From Ooceraea biroi (taxonomy: Eukaryota > Arthropoda > Insecta > Hymenoptera > Formicidae), in assembly GCF_003672135.1 (NCBI RefSeq), contig NC_039516.1:6059838-6123837 (forward strand): 64,000 bases of DNA, given 5' to 3'. Positions 39,944 to 52,000 of this stretch are shown here, piece by piece (position 1 is the stretch's first letter; every line of letters starts with the position of its first letter). The translations under genes were made by a program, and so were the position numbers. The notes under the pieces are model-generated. The model had not been told where the DNA came from. It made no database searches and worked only from the letters and a program-made list of their open reading frames with translations.

Positions 39944-40894
39944 TTAAATTCTAACGACATCGTGTTCTATTTTCTGAATGTCCCTGTTCTGATTGTCTTC
40001 TATCACGATTATTCCATATCTGGGCACCTTCACGTACAGGGATGCATACTCGTAATCACCGGATTTATTCTGTAAAATTAAAATTTGATACATTAGCACG
40101 TAAACGGTTCTCAGAGAAACTGGTGCCGAGCGAACTTACTTCCTTCACATCCACCTCAACAGTTGCACGTCTCCTCGTTCCTTGCAAGTAAAACAGGACC
40201 TTCATGTGGCTGACGCCGTTCTTAATGTAATTCATGTGACTGACAAAATAAAAATAAGTTAATGAAAAATTGTTAACTTTTAAGAGATTTCGTTTTACGT
40301 TATTTTAGAAAATTTATATCTAAATTACGTACGTAATTTAGAAGATTATTTGAATATACCTGACATGCCTCCTGTGACCACGGCGACTCGATTCCCCAAA
40401 AGCCTTTATAGGCATTCCGAGAGCATCCTGAACCTGTGGATGTTCGAGGCAACGTTCCCGAGCCTCGCTATATACAGAATAAGGACTTTTGCGAGAGAAT
40501 AATCCCCAGTATAGGGAGTAAAATATCCAAACTGTGAGTCCGATACCGCCGATTACTACTACTGTATACCAAGCAGTGATTAAATTTTCTTTGACTAAAA
40601 AGAAAGAATATAAACAGTGCTTAAAAATACATGATGTCATATAAAATTTATCTACTCCAACAACATAAATCTGTATTAATTTCTTAATGATTTTTATTTG
40701 TGACTTTTATTACCTTCATCTTTTGGTTTCTTTTTATCGATTTCATTTGGATTGGATTTAACAATGGGCTTTTCTGTTGAATACCATATAACATTGTGCT
40801 TAATGTTAGGGGCATTAGTAAAGCAATACGACGTGGTCGGCGTGATCAAGTACCTTGTTCGTAGAATAGGATTCAACGCTTTCCTAAGCGACAT
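39944..40894 (-). CDS. TIMM21: Mitochondrial import inner membrane translocase subunit TIM21
   Basis: Single-pass inner-membrane protein of the TIM23 complex that contacts the TOM complex and links presequence import to respiratory-chain assembly. Four exons (40894-40714, 40594-40360, 40239-40140, 40069-39944) join in frame to 642 nt, 213 aa, in the family range. The N-terminus (MSLRKALNPILRTRYLI) is basic and lacks acidic residues, as a mitochondrial presequence should. A transmembrane helix, TAWYTVVVIGGIGLTVWIFY (about residues 66-86), follows. The intermembrane-space domain shows the family pattern: SVYSEARERCLEHPQVQDAL, G.PIKAFGE...RGHRRHVSH, then MKVLFYLQGTRRRATVEVDV and YEYASLYVKVPRYGIIVIED. 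All donors and acceptors are GT-AG. The gene is divergently arranged with e(y)2, whose start lies 877 bp away. Confidence 0.93.
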
Positions 40895-41771
40895 GTTCTA
40901 AAACCCATCATTATTATTAATAATTAGAAAATAACTATACGAACAGAGACATGTTCTGACGTAAATAGGCTTGTTCGACAGTTTTCTCTGCGACCGATCT
41001 TGGAAAAATTAAAAGGATCACTTGAAGCTGCGAAAATAATAAAACTGCCATTTTTTAAGGTTAAGAAATCTGTCAAACCGACCTAATATAAGTGTTTTCA
41101 TCGTGTTCTATAGAGAAAAAAAAACATTGAATGAGTCTACTTACGTCAAAATCTAAGATAAAAGGCTCAGTCTGTACATTTACCAGCAAGATCAAAAACT
41201 ATGTTTTTTTATTGTCGTAGAACAATATTACTCAAAATTAAAACCACAACTCACCCGTTATTAAGTGTACATTTTCCTATGACAGACAGTGGAGGCTCGT
41301 AGCGGACTGCTCTGAAACTAACTTTTGAATTTAATTACTAATTTTTGCAAGTCAAATGCTAAGTTGGCGGCAGAATGGGGCCGTGGCGACATCTATCAGA
41401 ATTTATCGAACAACGTAGTTTTAAAAAATTCTGCTTTGACCGCCAGCTTACTAGCCGAAAGTCAGTTACAAAACGCCCCCATTGGCTGTTATAGGAGAAA
41501 ATCACTAGATATATCTTTATAGAACCTACACATATATAGAAGCTACACAAACGTAGCTTCGCGCGAATATCGCATGAGGCCTCCAACATCGCTCATCGTC
41601 CTATCGACCCATATGTCGAAAGTCATATATAATCATCGTCTTGAAACTAGGTTAATCTGTTGACCAAAACATTACTTTGAATTATCCTTGATAAAACGAC
41701 ATCGAGAGCACAAATAATTTAAGAAGAGTTATAGGATTTATTAACTTACGAATTAAATTAACAAATTATTA
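40895..41771. promoter_or_regulatory. Divergent promoter region between TIM21 and e(y)2
   Basis: These 877 bp separate two oppositely oriented start codons, so both promoters and 5' UTRs must lie here unless non-coding exons extend elsewhere. A short perfect hairpin (GAAGCTAC...GTAGCTTC, about 41,539-41,560) and a GC-richer patch at about 41,360-41,400 are visible. No TATA box is evident, as is usual for housekeeping genes. Confidence 0.5.
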
Positions 41772-42230
41772 ATGAAGACTACAGCGCATCAGAGGTTAGT
41801 CATGGTCGGCGACCGGGATGGGTAAGTAATGTAATTGTTTATATTTTTCGTTGCGTCAAAATGATGAATTCAAAGTACAATGCTTAAGTAAATTCATTCT
41901 TAGTTGCCAAAATTTTATTGTCAATGACAGCATTTTGGTATAATCGAAGTGCAATAACTGAATACCACATTATTGAAATGCGTTTTCAGGCTGAAAGAAT
42001 TATTAAGGCGTAGACTGGTCGAGTGTGGGTGGCGAGATCAAGTGAAGTTGATCTCGAGGGAACTGGTAAAGGAACATGGTCATGACATCACTTACGACAC
42101 GTTGCTGTCCACGGTGACAACCAGGGCTCGCTCGCTCGTACCAGATTCTGTGAAGAAGGAGCTGCTGCAGAAAATTAAAACTCAGTTGATGGCCCAAGAG
42201 GAGAAACTCAAGATCGTTACGGATCGTTAA
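41772..42230 (+). CDS. e(y)2: Enhancer of yellow 2 / ENY2 transcription and mRNA-export factor
   Basis: Small helical protein shared by the SAGA deubiquitinase module and the TREX-2 mRNA-export complex, where it wraps around the helices of its partners. Two exons, 41772-41821 and 41990-42230, join within a Gly codon (GATGG|GTAAGT ... TTTTCAG|GCTG) to give 291 nt, 96 aa; human ENY2 has 101. Family features are LKELLRRRLVECGWRDQVKL, then the HGHDITYDTL segment and the end ARSLVPDSVKKELLQKIKTQ. The chosen Met gives MKTTAHQRLVMVGDRDG, a normal short N-terminus. An AATAAA signal lies about 245 bp after the stop. NEDD8 begins 563 bp further on in the same direction. Confidence 0.95.
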
Positions 42231-42475
42231 GACTTTTTTTTAATTGCTATTCAATTTCGACGAAATTTTTCATCACTACAATTACGTGGTATACTTTCAT
42301 GAAAATGTATATTATAATAACAATCTTATCACAAATTACATTTCCTGATCGTTCATTAGTTCATGAAGTAATTATGTGAGGTGACGTGTGAATGATGTAC
42401 AATTGACTTGGATATTTCCATATTGGTAATGTGTACGTTTGATGAATTATATATTTAAAAACTGTACAATATGTA

Positions 42476-42481
42476 AATAAA
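42476..42481 (+). terminator. Polyadenylation signal of e(y)2
   Basis: AATAAA about 245 bp after the e(y)2 stop and about 310 bp before the NEDD8 start codon. Chosen by motif and position. Confidence 0.65.
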
Positions 42482-42792
42482 ACATGGCTTTATTTTATAT
42501 CAAATTAATTTAAGAATCTATTTTACTGTTACCAACAATAATTTAACAACGTACAGTGCGTGTAATCAGAAATTTAAATATGAAAAAAATTCTACGAATT
42601 ATATATATAGATTTATTCATTAATGATACTTCTTACTGGTAGATGGCAGCATATGAGCAACGATTTAGGTTAGGTTGTTCGCCTAGGAAAAAACGGTACT
42701 TCATTAGCAGTTCAATTTTTCCTCCGGTTCGATTTTTTTGTAGTTGTCGGTGGATTTCAATCGGTGCTGAAGTAATTGGTGACAGTTGAAAA

Positions 42793-44238
42793 ATGCTGAT
42801 AAAAGTGAAGGTAATTGAGCCGATCTTCTTGACTAATTCCTACGCCGGTTTGCCTCGGTACTAATGTCAATTCTGTTTCAGACTCTCACGGGAAAGGAGG
42901 CAAGTATCCCGAAATTAAACGTTTCGCAAAAATCAGATGACGTCTGATTGTAACGCCAAGATCAAAAATCATACTAGCCATAATCTAATCGCAAAGGCGT
43001 ACTCTTACATTTTATTGCACTGGTCGTAGAAAAAAACAGCCTGCTTTCATTTATTTTCTTGAAAAAGACATTTGTTATATATTTTAGAATTATCCATAAA
43101 TTCGAGTCACATTTTAAGATTATTATTCTTGAGATAGAAAAGTGACACGTGCCTCTGCAAAACTTGTTCCAAATCTGTCACATTGCGTGAAAATATTGTG
43201 AATAAATATAAGTGTATACACGTATTTAATCAATAATAATAATACGAGCATGATGACATAATTCGTAGATTGAGATAGACATAGAACCCACAGACAAGGT
43301 AGAGAGGATTAAAGAGAGAGTGGAGGAGAAAGAGGGAATACCACCGCAGCAGCAGCGATTAATATTTTCTGGCAAACAAATGTACGTATGAGTGTTATTG
43401 CAGTTATATATAAAGCGGTACATTACACGTGTAGCAAGATGAGCTATAGTGACTTGTCAGAGATCAATTTCATTGTAAAGCCGAACGTTTTTGCTGAATG
43501 TGTCGAGACAATTGTGACATTACAATCTTATCACGTTTATTTCACGTTTTTCATGTGAAACTCCCTAAAGCACGGTACTATACACAGGGCGACGTTACAG
43601 CTGACGCAGTAATAACGTGACTCCTTCCGCAAACCCTTTAACACGCACAGCTTACATCTTTTCACAGCGTGGATCTTCTTAGCAGTCCGGGGTAAATAGT
43701 CCGGGAAGTGATACCTTTCTGTCCTTACGGAATCAGGATTGGATAACGTGTTCGATTCCTCCGTTCCTTTAATCATGATAGTGTCTGCATTACTTTTGAT
43801 ACAAATACTTTGCAATAGTGCTGCTTATTGTGCTTTTACCGAATAAAATATAGAAATATAATGATCATATTAGTTGCATAAACTAGATATAGAAAAGTGT
43901 ATAAAAAAATTAACGTTTTCATAACTAGAAATTTTCTTCTGCATTAAATAAAAATTCTGAATTTTTTAGGAACATTAAAAATTAAAAGTTAAAGAAAGAA
44001 AAATAATTTTTATGATCGTGCACACGATAAAATAAAATAAAATTATTGAGACGTGATTGATTGACGGAGAATATAAATCACAAATGTGAATAATATATCA
44101 GAAAATCAGTAAAGATTGTATCTGTGTTTTAGGAACGATGAGAAGACGGCACAGGATTACAAAGTTCAAGGCGGTTCAGTGTTGCATTTGGTGCTTGCAT
44201 TGAGAGGAGGTTACACATATGACATTCCTCATTTATAA
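42793..44238 (+). CDS. Nedd8: NEDD8 ubiquitin-like modifier, four exons
   Basis: Ubiquitin-like protein conjugated through Gly76 to cullins, which activates cullin-RING ubiquitin ligases. Exons are 42793-42810 (MLIKVK), 42882-42899 (TLTGKE), 43269-43381 (IEIDIEPTDKVERIKERVEE onward to SGKQM) and 44133-44238 (NDEKTAQDYKVQGGSVLHLV, then LALRGG and a tail). They join to 255 nt, 84 aa. The sequence follows animal NEDD8 almost residue for residue, including Ala72 (ALRGG), which separates it from ubiquitin's Arg72. The tail after Gly76 is YTYDIPHL and would be removed by NEDD8 hydrolase. The first two coding exons are only 18 nt each. Intron 2 begins with a consensus GC donor (GAG|GCAAGT, 42900-42901). 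The last intron contains an antisense piggyBac fragment. Confidence 0.96.
43537..43815 (-). pseudogene. piggyBac-type transposase C-terminal relic in NEDD8 intron 3
   Basis: The minus-strand frame ends in HFPDYLPRTAKKIHAVKRCK and CVLKGLRKESRYYCVSCNVA with LCIVPCFREFH. This matches the C-terminal Cys-rich zinc-ribbon of piggyBac transposases in Cys spacing (CxxC ... CxxC ... C ... C/H) and in the preceding H-F-P-x-Y-x-P linker. The DDE catalytic domain is absent; upstream DNA is AT-rich intron without recognisable transposase. It lies antisense to NEDD8. No flanking TTAA-bounded inverted repeats were found. It is most simply a truncated element; the open, apparently undamaged zinc-ribbon is notable but short. 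Confidence 0.8.
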
Positions 44239-44407
44239 ACCATTGATGAAAGATATTAAGGAATTGTGGAAGCTAACGAGAGAAGGAAAAAGTGAAGAAT
44301 AATGTTTACGGACTGACTTATGCGCATCTTACGCTCCCAAGGAGTGATCTATGTTATTCTATATGATGTAGAATAACGCAGAGAATCCCTACACATTTAA
44401 AAACTTA

Positions 44408-44424
44408 AATAAATATTTAATAAA
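44408..44424 (+). terminator. NEDD8 polyadenylation signals
   Basis: Two AATAAA hexamers (44408-44413 and 44419-44424), about 170-185 bp after the NEDD8 stop codon. Confidence 0.65.
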
Positions 44425-44429
44425 GTAAT

Positions 44430-45830
44430 TTAGTCATGAATGATAAGTGTATTTCATATAAATATAAAATAATCTTTCTCATGTGATGGACACAATATGC
44501 GATTCTCGTTCTTATTCTCCTATTATTCTTATATCACTCACGATATGATCTTACGAATTATTTTAGAATGCTGATACAAGATAATGCGATGCACAATCTC
44601 AGATTGGCATGTAGCGTTAAAAATAATTTTAATCTTAAAAAGACGACAGGAGGGGAAACATTAATGTAATCTATTGTTAATACAGTATAATAATGAATAT
44701 ACAAAGTACAGCAAGTGATATAAAGGAGACTCTAGAAGCAAATCACAGTGCATCAAAGTAAAAAGTAAAAAGCAGTAATTTGTGTCGTTGAATTTAGAAA
44801 CTTATAATTTCGCAAGAAATGATTCCGGTACGAGAAAAATACGCGAGACCCGACCCGAATATTGTAGCGTTTAAACTAAAACCCACTCTTTTTACGATTA
44901 ATAAATATTCTGTATGTTAAATATATCAGTTCTATTACTATTAATCAAATAAACTTGACAACTAATTACTAATAATTGCACATCTATCATCATTCTATTT
45001 AAAAAGTAGCTCTAATTAACTATAATGCAGAATGCCTTGCTAAAACTGTTTTTGAAAATTTTATCTTATCAAGATTTTGGTAAAAAGAATAATTACAAAG
45101 ACTAATTATTTTAGTAATGTTGGAAATAGCTTCGAATAAGTGAAGAAGCACGTATTGGCAAATTACTGAGGTTTTAATGAAACCAATAATACAGTCAGAG
45201 CAAAGACATTAACGCGACGCGACACGAGACAAAATACACGACACGAAGATAACAAAGCAAAGCGAAGTCCACTGTTGTTAAATAAATGATAAAAGATGAA
45301 CGTGACAAGGATCCACCTGGGATGTACTTTAGATTATTGTTGAAAATTACGGCGGGATACATGAATTTTCAACAAGTAGACTCTACTTGTGTCAGAATTC
45401 GAGATTCGATTGCTATAATTTTTATATATTGGATATAAAGAGTTATCCACGAGAAGATCAACTTAATCGCATTCGTTTGAGTACTAGAAGCAGTTTATAA
45501 GAATGTATGCGAAAAAGTAGCACGCAAGTGCCATAATAGATTACTACGCTTACTCTCTATCGTAACTGATAGATCTGTATTTTATTACTAAATTAACTAA
45601 ACATGAGAAGAAGCGCAATCGCGCTCCTTAGCTCTCAAACGATTAATTTATACACCAAGAATTCCACTGTCAAAATAGCAGAGTGCTCCATACAGAACAT
45701 GTTCTGTATAAAAATAGAAAGATGGAACCGTTTTATTGGTGGTGTCGCTTCCCATCTACTGGCATGTTTGGAAAATATTGCGACGTGATATTACATTATA
45801 AGCATACTTCGTGGAAATTGTAAACTTCCT
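44430..45830. other. Intergenic region between NEDD8 and the zinc-finger locus
   Basis: AT-rich DNA with no recognised gene. The right part probably contains the 3' UTR of the minus-strand zinc-finger exon at 45.83 kb, whose transcript would run leftward toward the convergent NEDD8 end. Confidence 0.45.
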
Positions 45831-45832
45831 GA

Positions 45833-46047
45833 TCAGTTTCTGTGATATCTGCTGTTATGCGTCGCTCGACTCCACTTGGTCTTGAAGACACGCTGGCAAA
45901 TGTTGCAGTAAGCCGCGGCACTGGGCTGATCCTCGTGCTTGGATGAGATGTGCCGCAGAAGAGCGCGTTGGGTCGTAAACGTAACGCCGCACTTATCGCA
46001 ACATAACGTCGGCGTGAGGATGCTTCCGGCTGACGTCTTCAACGACT
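45833..46047 (-). CDS. br: Alternative 3' exon with a C2H2 zinc-finger pair (Broad-complex-like BTB protein)
   Basis: The exon starts after the acceptor GCATTTATAG (first base 46047), supplying two bases of a split codon, and ends at TGA. It encodes a short linker, then CDKCGVTFTTQRALLRHISS with KH (finger 1) and, after EDQPSAAAY, CNICQRVFKTKWSRATHNSR with YH (finger 2), then RN and stop. Two fingers joined by a 9-12 residue linker and ending almost at the C-terminus are typical of the interchangeable DNA-binding ends of insect BTB/zinc-finger proteins. Finger 2 (CNxCxxVFxT...H...YHR) is close to what I remember of a Broad-complex Z domain. Acceptor phase equals that of the exons at 53.15 and 59.37 kb. 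The shared BTB exons are not in the window. Lola or another BTB family member remains possible. Confidence 0.65.
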
Positions 46048-49000
46048 CTATAAATGCATTCTTTAGGTTTACCTAAGTATAGACTCTACATGTGGACTGT
46101 CTCGATAGAATATCGATAGGATCACAAATATTTAATTTCTCTAAATTACGTTCGAATTATGTCTAAAATGCGTTCAGGATAAGCTAGAATCTTCAATGAC
46201 ATCGCCGAATCTTGCTGGATCTCCTTAGACCTCGCTGCACGCCGCTGGAGCTTATCGCACTGTCTTATCCTGGACGTAAATCGAACATAATCCAGACAAC
46301 TAGAATCTTTACTAGAAAGATTAAATTTAATATTTCCAATACATATAGGAGTTACAAGTATAGGAAGATTAATAAAACATAGATTTAATTTGATTTAATT
46401 CATAGTTCCATTTGATCTAAATAAATTTCATAGTTCTATTTGAACAAAATTGGGAAAACGAAGGAATATAATTATTTTTATCAAATCCTTCCTCCCGACG
46501 TAGTCCAAGTCCGCATTAACAAGCAACAGAACGAACAGAATGATCTACGGAGAAAGCAAGACAAACTTGCTTACCAAATAAAATTGAAATTTAATATGTG
46601 TGAGACAGTTAATGATTCTCAGCGACATCATTTGTACGATCTGAGTTAAATGGCAAAGATGTGAATAACAAAACCTTGTTCCTTCGTTAAATTCAAATGT
46701 AATTTTGTTGAAAAAAATTCGGAGTAAAATATTACGATAGTTAGGAAATTGGGGGAGTCGTTCCTTCCCCATTTGATAATGTCAGAATTATACGCAGTCT
46801 CAGAAAATAATAATAATAATAATGTCTTAATTTATTCTTTTTAACAAAGAACAATATTATAGATTGTGGCGACATGGCGCCTACCGAAAGGCAGCCAGTC
46901 ACCAGAAGGAAAAGTGACAAACAACCCTGAAGAAGAGATTATTCTCCTGGCGTTCTCCTCTAGACGAGGAAGAGCTTCACCAGTCCTCTGGAGAGATGAT
47001 CAACCTGAGAAACTCTTCGACCCTCCTCGGCGACTCGGCTTCGGCTGCTGTCGTTGAGTCTCGGAGGCTGTCGTCCCTCCAGAGGGCTGGTCTACGCCTG
47101 TTCCGGCTGACGCTGCTGCTGTTGGTGCCGGAGACCTGGCCGCCGGGGTCGAGTCTGGATCCGCTCCACTGTGTCTTACAACAAGTTTACTCCTGGTGAA
47201 GCTCTTCCTCGTCTAGAGAACGCCAGAGTGATGATTGGATCAGCTTGCTCTGGCCATTTATTCTCCTTCGGGGTGTTTCTTGCGGGAGATGTTGTTCCCG
47301 AATCTCCCCCTACTGGAGATTACTCGAGTTGTTTCTTCTTCGGGGTTGTTTGTCACTTTTCCTTGTGGTGGTTGGCTGCCTTTCGGTAGGCGCCATGTCG
47401 CCACATAGATTATTCGATATCATTTTATAAAAATAAAATTGTTTACGTCAGCGAAATATGACGTTAATAATATATTTCCATACACAGATAATTGATCCAA
47501 TACAAGCAATTAATCTCGCTGGTTTCGTTTTCGTGCTTCTACATTATTTCATTTTATCAATTGGCCACTTAAAAAATTCAAAATAATTAGCGTAAAATAA
47601 AATATTTCGAAACTGTTGGGAAGAATATGGAAAAAACTGAATGGGAAAGAAATTATAGAGAAGGAAACTATAGTTCTTCGAAGGACTGCTAAGGACTGCT
47701 ATTCGATCGACTTATTCAGAATAGAATACAATATAATACTAAATTATTAATTCTCAATACACTGGTGTCCATCAGAAATTCTTTTATTTACATTACTGCG
47801 ATAACATCTGAAAGCGTAGTCTTACACGATTTTTTAATTAAGTTACAAGCTCACAATTACGATACCGAACGTAACATGTACCTGAATAGAGAACGCAATG
47901 TTTCGTGTGCTACCGACACTGTCTTTCACGATATCTACAGTTAACTGTAATCCTAAACTCGCTGCGACTACACACATCCGCTGTCTTCTCTTTCTAATGA
48001 GAATTAACCATTCATTATACTGAAACCATTTTTTTAAGATCTTTATTCGAGCAGCACAAGTATGTGTGTATGATGATCTCTGTCAAACAGGGATTTCGAA
48101 ATGGTAGCTTCAGGGTAAAACAAAAGATCAAATAGCTTTTCTTTTTGAGACAGCGTCCTCAATTTTTCATTACAACGTACAGAATGGAAGCACAATCGAA
48201 GCACAATCTACCGATAAAGTTTTAGAATCGGCAATCGAGCCGAATGATTTCTGTTAAAATTGTACTCGAAGCATAGAACTCATTAATCTGTCAAACTTCC
48301 AAGCTAAAAATTTATTATATCCTGATTTGAGTTCAAGAAAACTTTGATTAATCGATATTAATTGCGATATTAATTGCGATAAATTCGATGCAGAATAAGG
48401 GAATAACATCAGCTTTCTTGCATGGGAGGTAATCTATTTCAAATATTTTTATCGTTTCTAGAAATTTATAGGTAGAATCATGCGACCATGCTGTGTCTGT
48501 ATCTATATATTATTTGTCAGTACTAAAGTTTGTAAATATTGTTACATTTTTCTTTCTAAGATACTAATTACCTGAATTGTTGCATCAAAACTTTAACCTC
48601 GAACATGTCTACGCAGACAGAATCATGTTTCGAGTGTTGAAAATTACAGATCTTCTCATTTGGTATAATTTGCATTTGTCATATTATGCCGTTCTAACAA
48701 TTTTATATTTCCATCAATCATCTTATTTTTGTCTCCGTTTATCCGCACACTTCATCTTATCAAACTATGATACTTTTCCATTCCTCCTGTAATTAAGATT
48801 TTTATCGAGATATTTTTTCATCTTGATTCTTACGCTTCTTTCTTACATTATATGTGTGCGTACCGTCAATCTTTTACCCTCACAATATATATCGTGATTT
48901 ATCTGTTGCAGGGATGCTTAAACTTCGTTATAAAAATTTTCTGCCTTTGATTGTATTCGTAGAAAATATGTCTTATTCATATTATAATTTCTCTTTCACA

Positions 49001-52000
49001 TTAATCAATATAAAACATATAAGTTACTTAATAATTTTTTATTGCTACAAGGATAACTTACAATAAACAATGGACAAAAAGAAATTAGAGCATTATGTTC
49101 TGCATAAAAAATTGATAGTTTTGTAAATAATTTTTCCAGAAAAGGCAAAAATAAAGAGTTTGTTAAATTGTTAGTAAAGTAAAATAGTTTTATATGTATA
49201 AAAACTTGGAGTCTATGCAATAATTCTAGATGCAAATTTGAATTAATTTTGCGAAGTTTGAGAGTCCCTGATAGAGATTTCGCCGTAAATCCTCTTGTAT
49301 ACATTCGCTTTGCATTTAATTAATTTAAATGCCAACCATTAACGCGAAAATTACGACATCGTTCCATATCGTCCGGTTTAGAGCGTTAAAAACGTAATCG
49401 ACTGCAACGCGATTCTCTAAGCGGCAATTAATGAGTTATCGATAATAAATGAGGCATTCGTTCTAGACGCGGTGACGCGAAATTCCCGTGCTAAGATCAA
49501 CAATTACGATTACGTTCACTTATATCCTACGAGTAAATAGTCAGGTGCGCAAGTGCGATGTCACTCTCTCGAAAACGAAACGAAAATGCAGACGCTCGCA
49601 CGTCGTACACGTCTCATACTCGATTATTGTACTACTTGTTGCATAATACCCTTGAATGCGCTCGCTAAAATAAGATATTCCCCGCTTGCGAAGTCACTCC
49701 CGTGTATGTAGATTGCTTACTTAATAACAACAACAACGGTAACGGCGATGCATTATATTCAGATCTTTGGATACATATGACGCAATTCGCAGACGCAGTC
49801 GAAATCAGCGCTTCCCCAACGTTTAATTAATGTTAATTAATGTCTTAAATTATAAACATTAAAAAAAACTATGTATAATAATTACGTCGAATATATCGCG
49901 ATAAATAAATAAGAAATATCTTATGATCTTTAACATAATATCTGCAATTCTTACATGAGATCGTATACTTTCTACATAGGTGTAGAATTCAAATCTTCCA
50001 AAATATAATTTCACAAACTCTTAAATAATATAATATAATTAAATATAATTGAGAATGTTCTTCCTTTCCCATCATATCCTGAGCGAGAAAAATAAATTAA
50101 ATGAAATTGTAACACTTAAAATATTATAATTGTTATCATAATTTAAAATAATAAAACTATAAGAACTATTATAGGATTTGTAATTTCTATTAATTGTTAA
50201 CTGCCATATTTTCATACCAATCTTAATTTTTTCCATCCTAAGTGTAAGACAAAAATATATGTGAGATTTTTCGACACTGAGAAACGCTGCTTTCGCGCTT
50301 TCATACAGAGACAATGTTTACACGAGGCCGGTAACGGAATTAACGGCTACTTTCCGGATGCTCTGCATCGTTAGATATACTCTTGTCTATGGTAAACATC
50401 TGGAGAAGTCAATGCATATAATGTAAAACCAGGTATTTGTGTGTAAGGCACTGTCTATGCGCTGTGTCTCGACAGCTGAAGCCGAAACTTGATGTACACC
50501 CAAAAACTTCGTCATATCAAAGATCATATTCGACAAATGCATTTTCAAGATTCGACGCTATCATGTTACACCTAAAAGTTTTACTTATAAAACAGATAAT
50601 CTTGTGAAATCATGTACTGTAAATTTAAGAATAACGGAATAATGGACTCATCCAGGATCCAGGATACTGAATGCGGATGTGCTACAGAAGATACTAGACT
50701 CAGGCTGCTGTGACTGATATGTGAAAATAACGATCGGATTACATATCGATAAAGGAGAGCGAGCTTTTTGGGTGCACACCGAGCCTGAGAATCGTTCGCA
50801 AAGAAACGTCGGCACGTAAGTGGCGTACATAAAGCGTGTAAACAGAGTCCGTGTAAACGTGTCGGGTCGGTGGCTGCAGAGGGAGGATTATGACGTTGCA
50901 GAGCGACGTCCTGCAATGAGGACACAGCGACCGCCAGAGAAGAGCACCCCCCGGGTGCGTCGAGGAGTATAAAAAAATAACTTCGATCCGTTTATAAGTC
51001 CTGTGTGTGAACGAGCGATAGAGATCTCGATAGCTACAATGTCCCGTATAGCAATATGACTAGAATCCTTCAAGACCGCCGATTCACTTGCTCGGAGGAG
51101 AGGCGACTCTACAGCTAGCCGGGCTTCACGCGAAAAAATACAAGGCTCTTTCGTCCTAGTCAAAAAGTCCTCACGAATACGACGACTTTGTATATTCCAG
51201 ATCTCGTTTACGCAAGTACTTTGCGAGCACGAGATTTTTCTTTCATGCGAACGTCTTTTCTTAATAAAAATCCTCGTAAAAATCTTCAGATTTCCACTGG
51301 CTCTTCTAGGAGTATTGCACAATTCGCGATTTTTCATGTATAAAGATCCTTTCGTGCATATTCTGGCACCTCGTGTAAGTGACATATATTGATCAGCTTT
51401 TCTAAATGCACATGACTTTAAATCTTCGTATCTATGCGGCCGTTACAGGAAGATCCCGTGGATACACATGTCCTGATCGGCCTCGCACGGTAGAGCCGCC
51501 TCCGTTGCGTGTCATCTGTGATGTATACGATACTCAGATCCTTAAACACATATCACTTATAATTCTCGCCTCTTAACAGCGCCTAAGAGCGCGAACTCGC
51601 GCAATCCGCTAATGTACAACACAATTGTCAAACCGCGCTAACGCACACTTAGCGAAGATAAATACGCGCATACAGCAAAGCTAGACACATCAATTTTCTC
51701 GCAGAAACGCATCTAAATGACTCCAGCAACTGTGTATCGGTAACCGCCGAGTCAAAAGAGAAAACCGTGAGGCGTTACCAGCCTCACGATCGTCTCTCGC
51801 AAATCAAATATCGAAGCGTGACTATTCACTAATTTTTTAGCAACCTAACTGTGTCACGGCGGACGAACAGAATCTCGACGAAGTCAAGTTAAATATCGTT
51901 AGATATTCAATTAAATATAGTTGGATTATAAATTTAAGAAACGCTCATATCCAATTACTTTTGCATGCTATTAATGCACAGCTTATTTTTATATTTTATT

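Noticed and set aside
50888..51385. 165-codon minus-strand open frame inside the zinc-finger locus
   Set aside because: I looked for C2H2 spacing and found none. Composition is ordinary and no acceptor in the shared phase or family match was identified.
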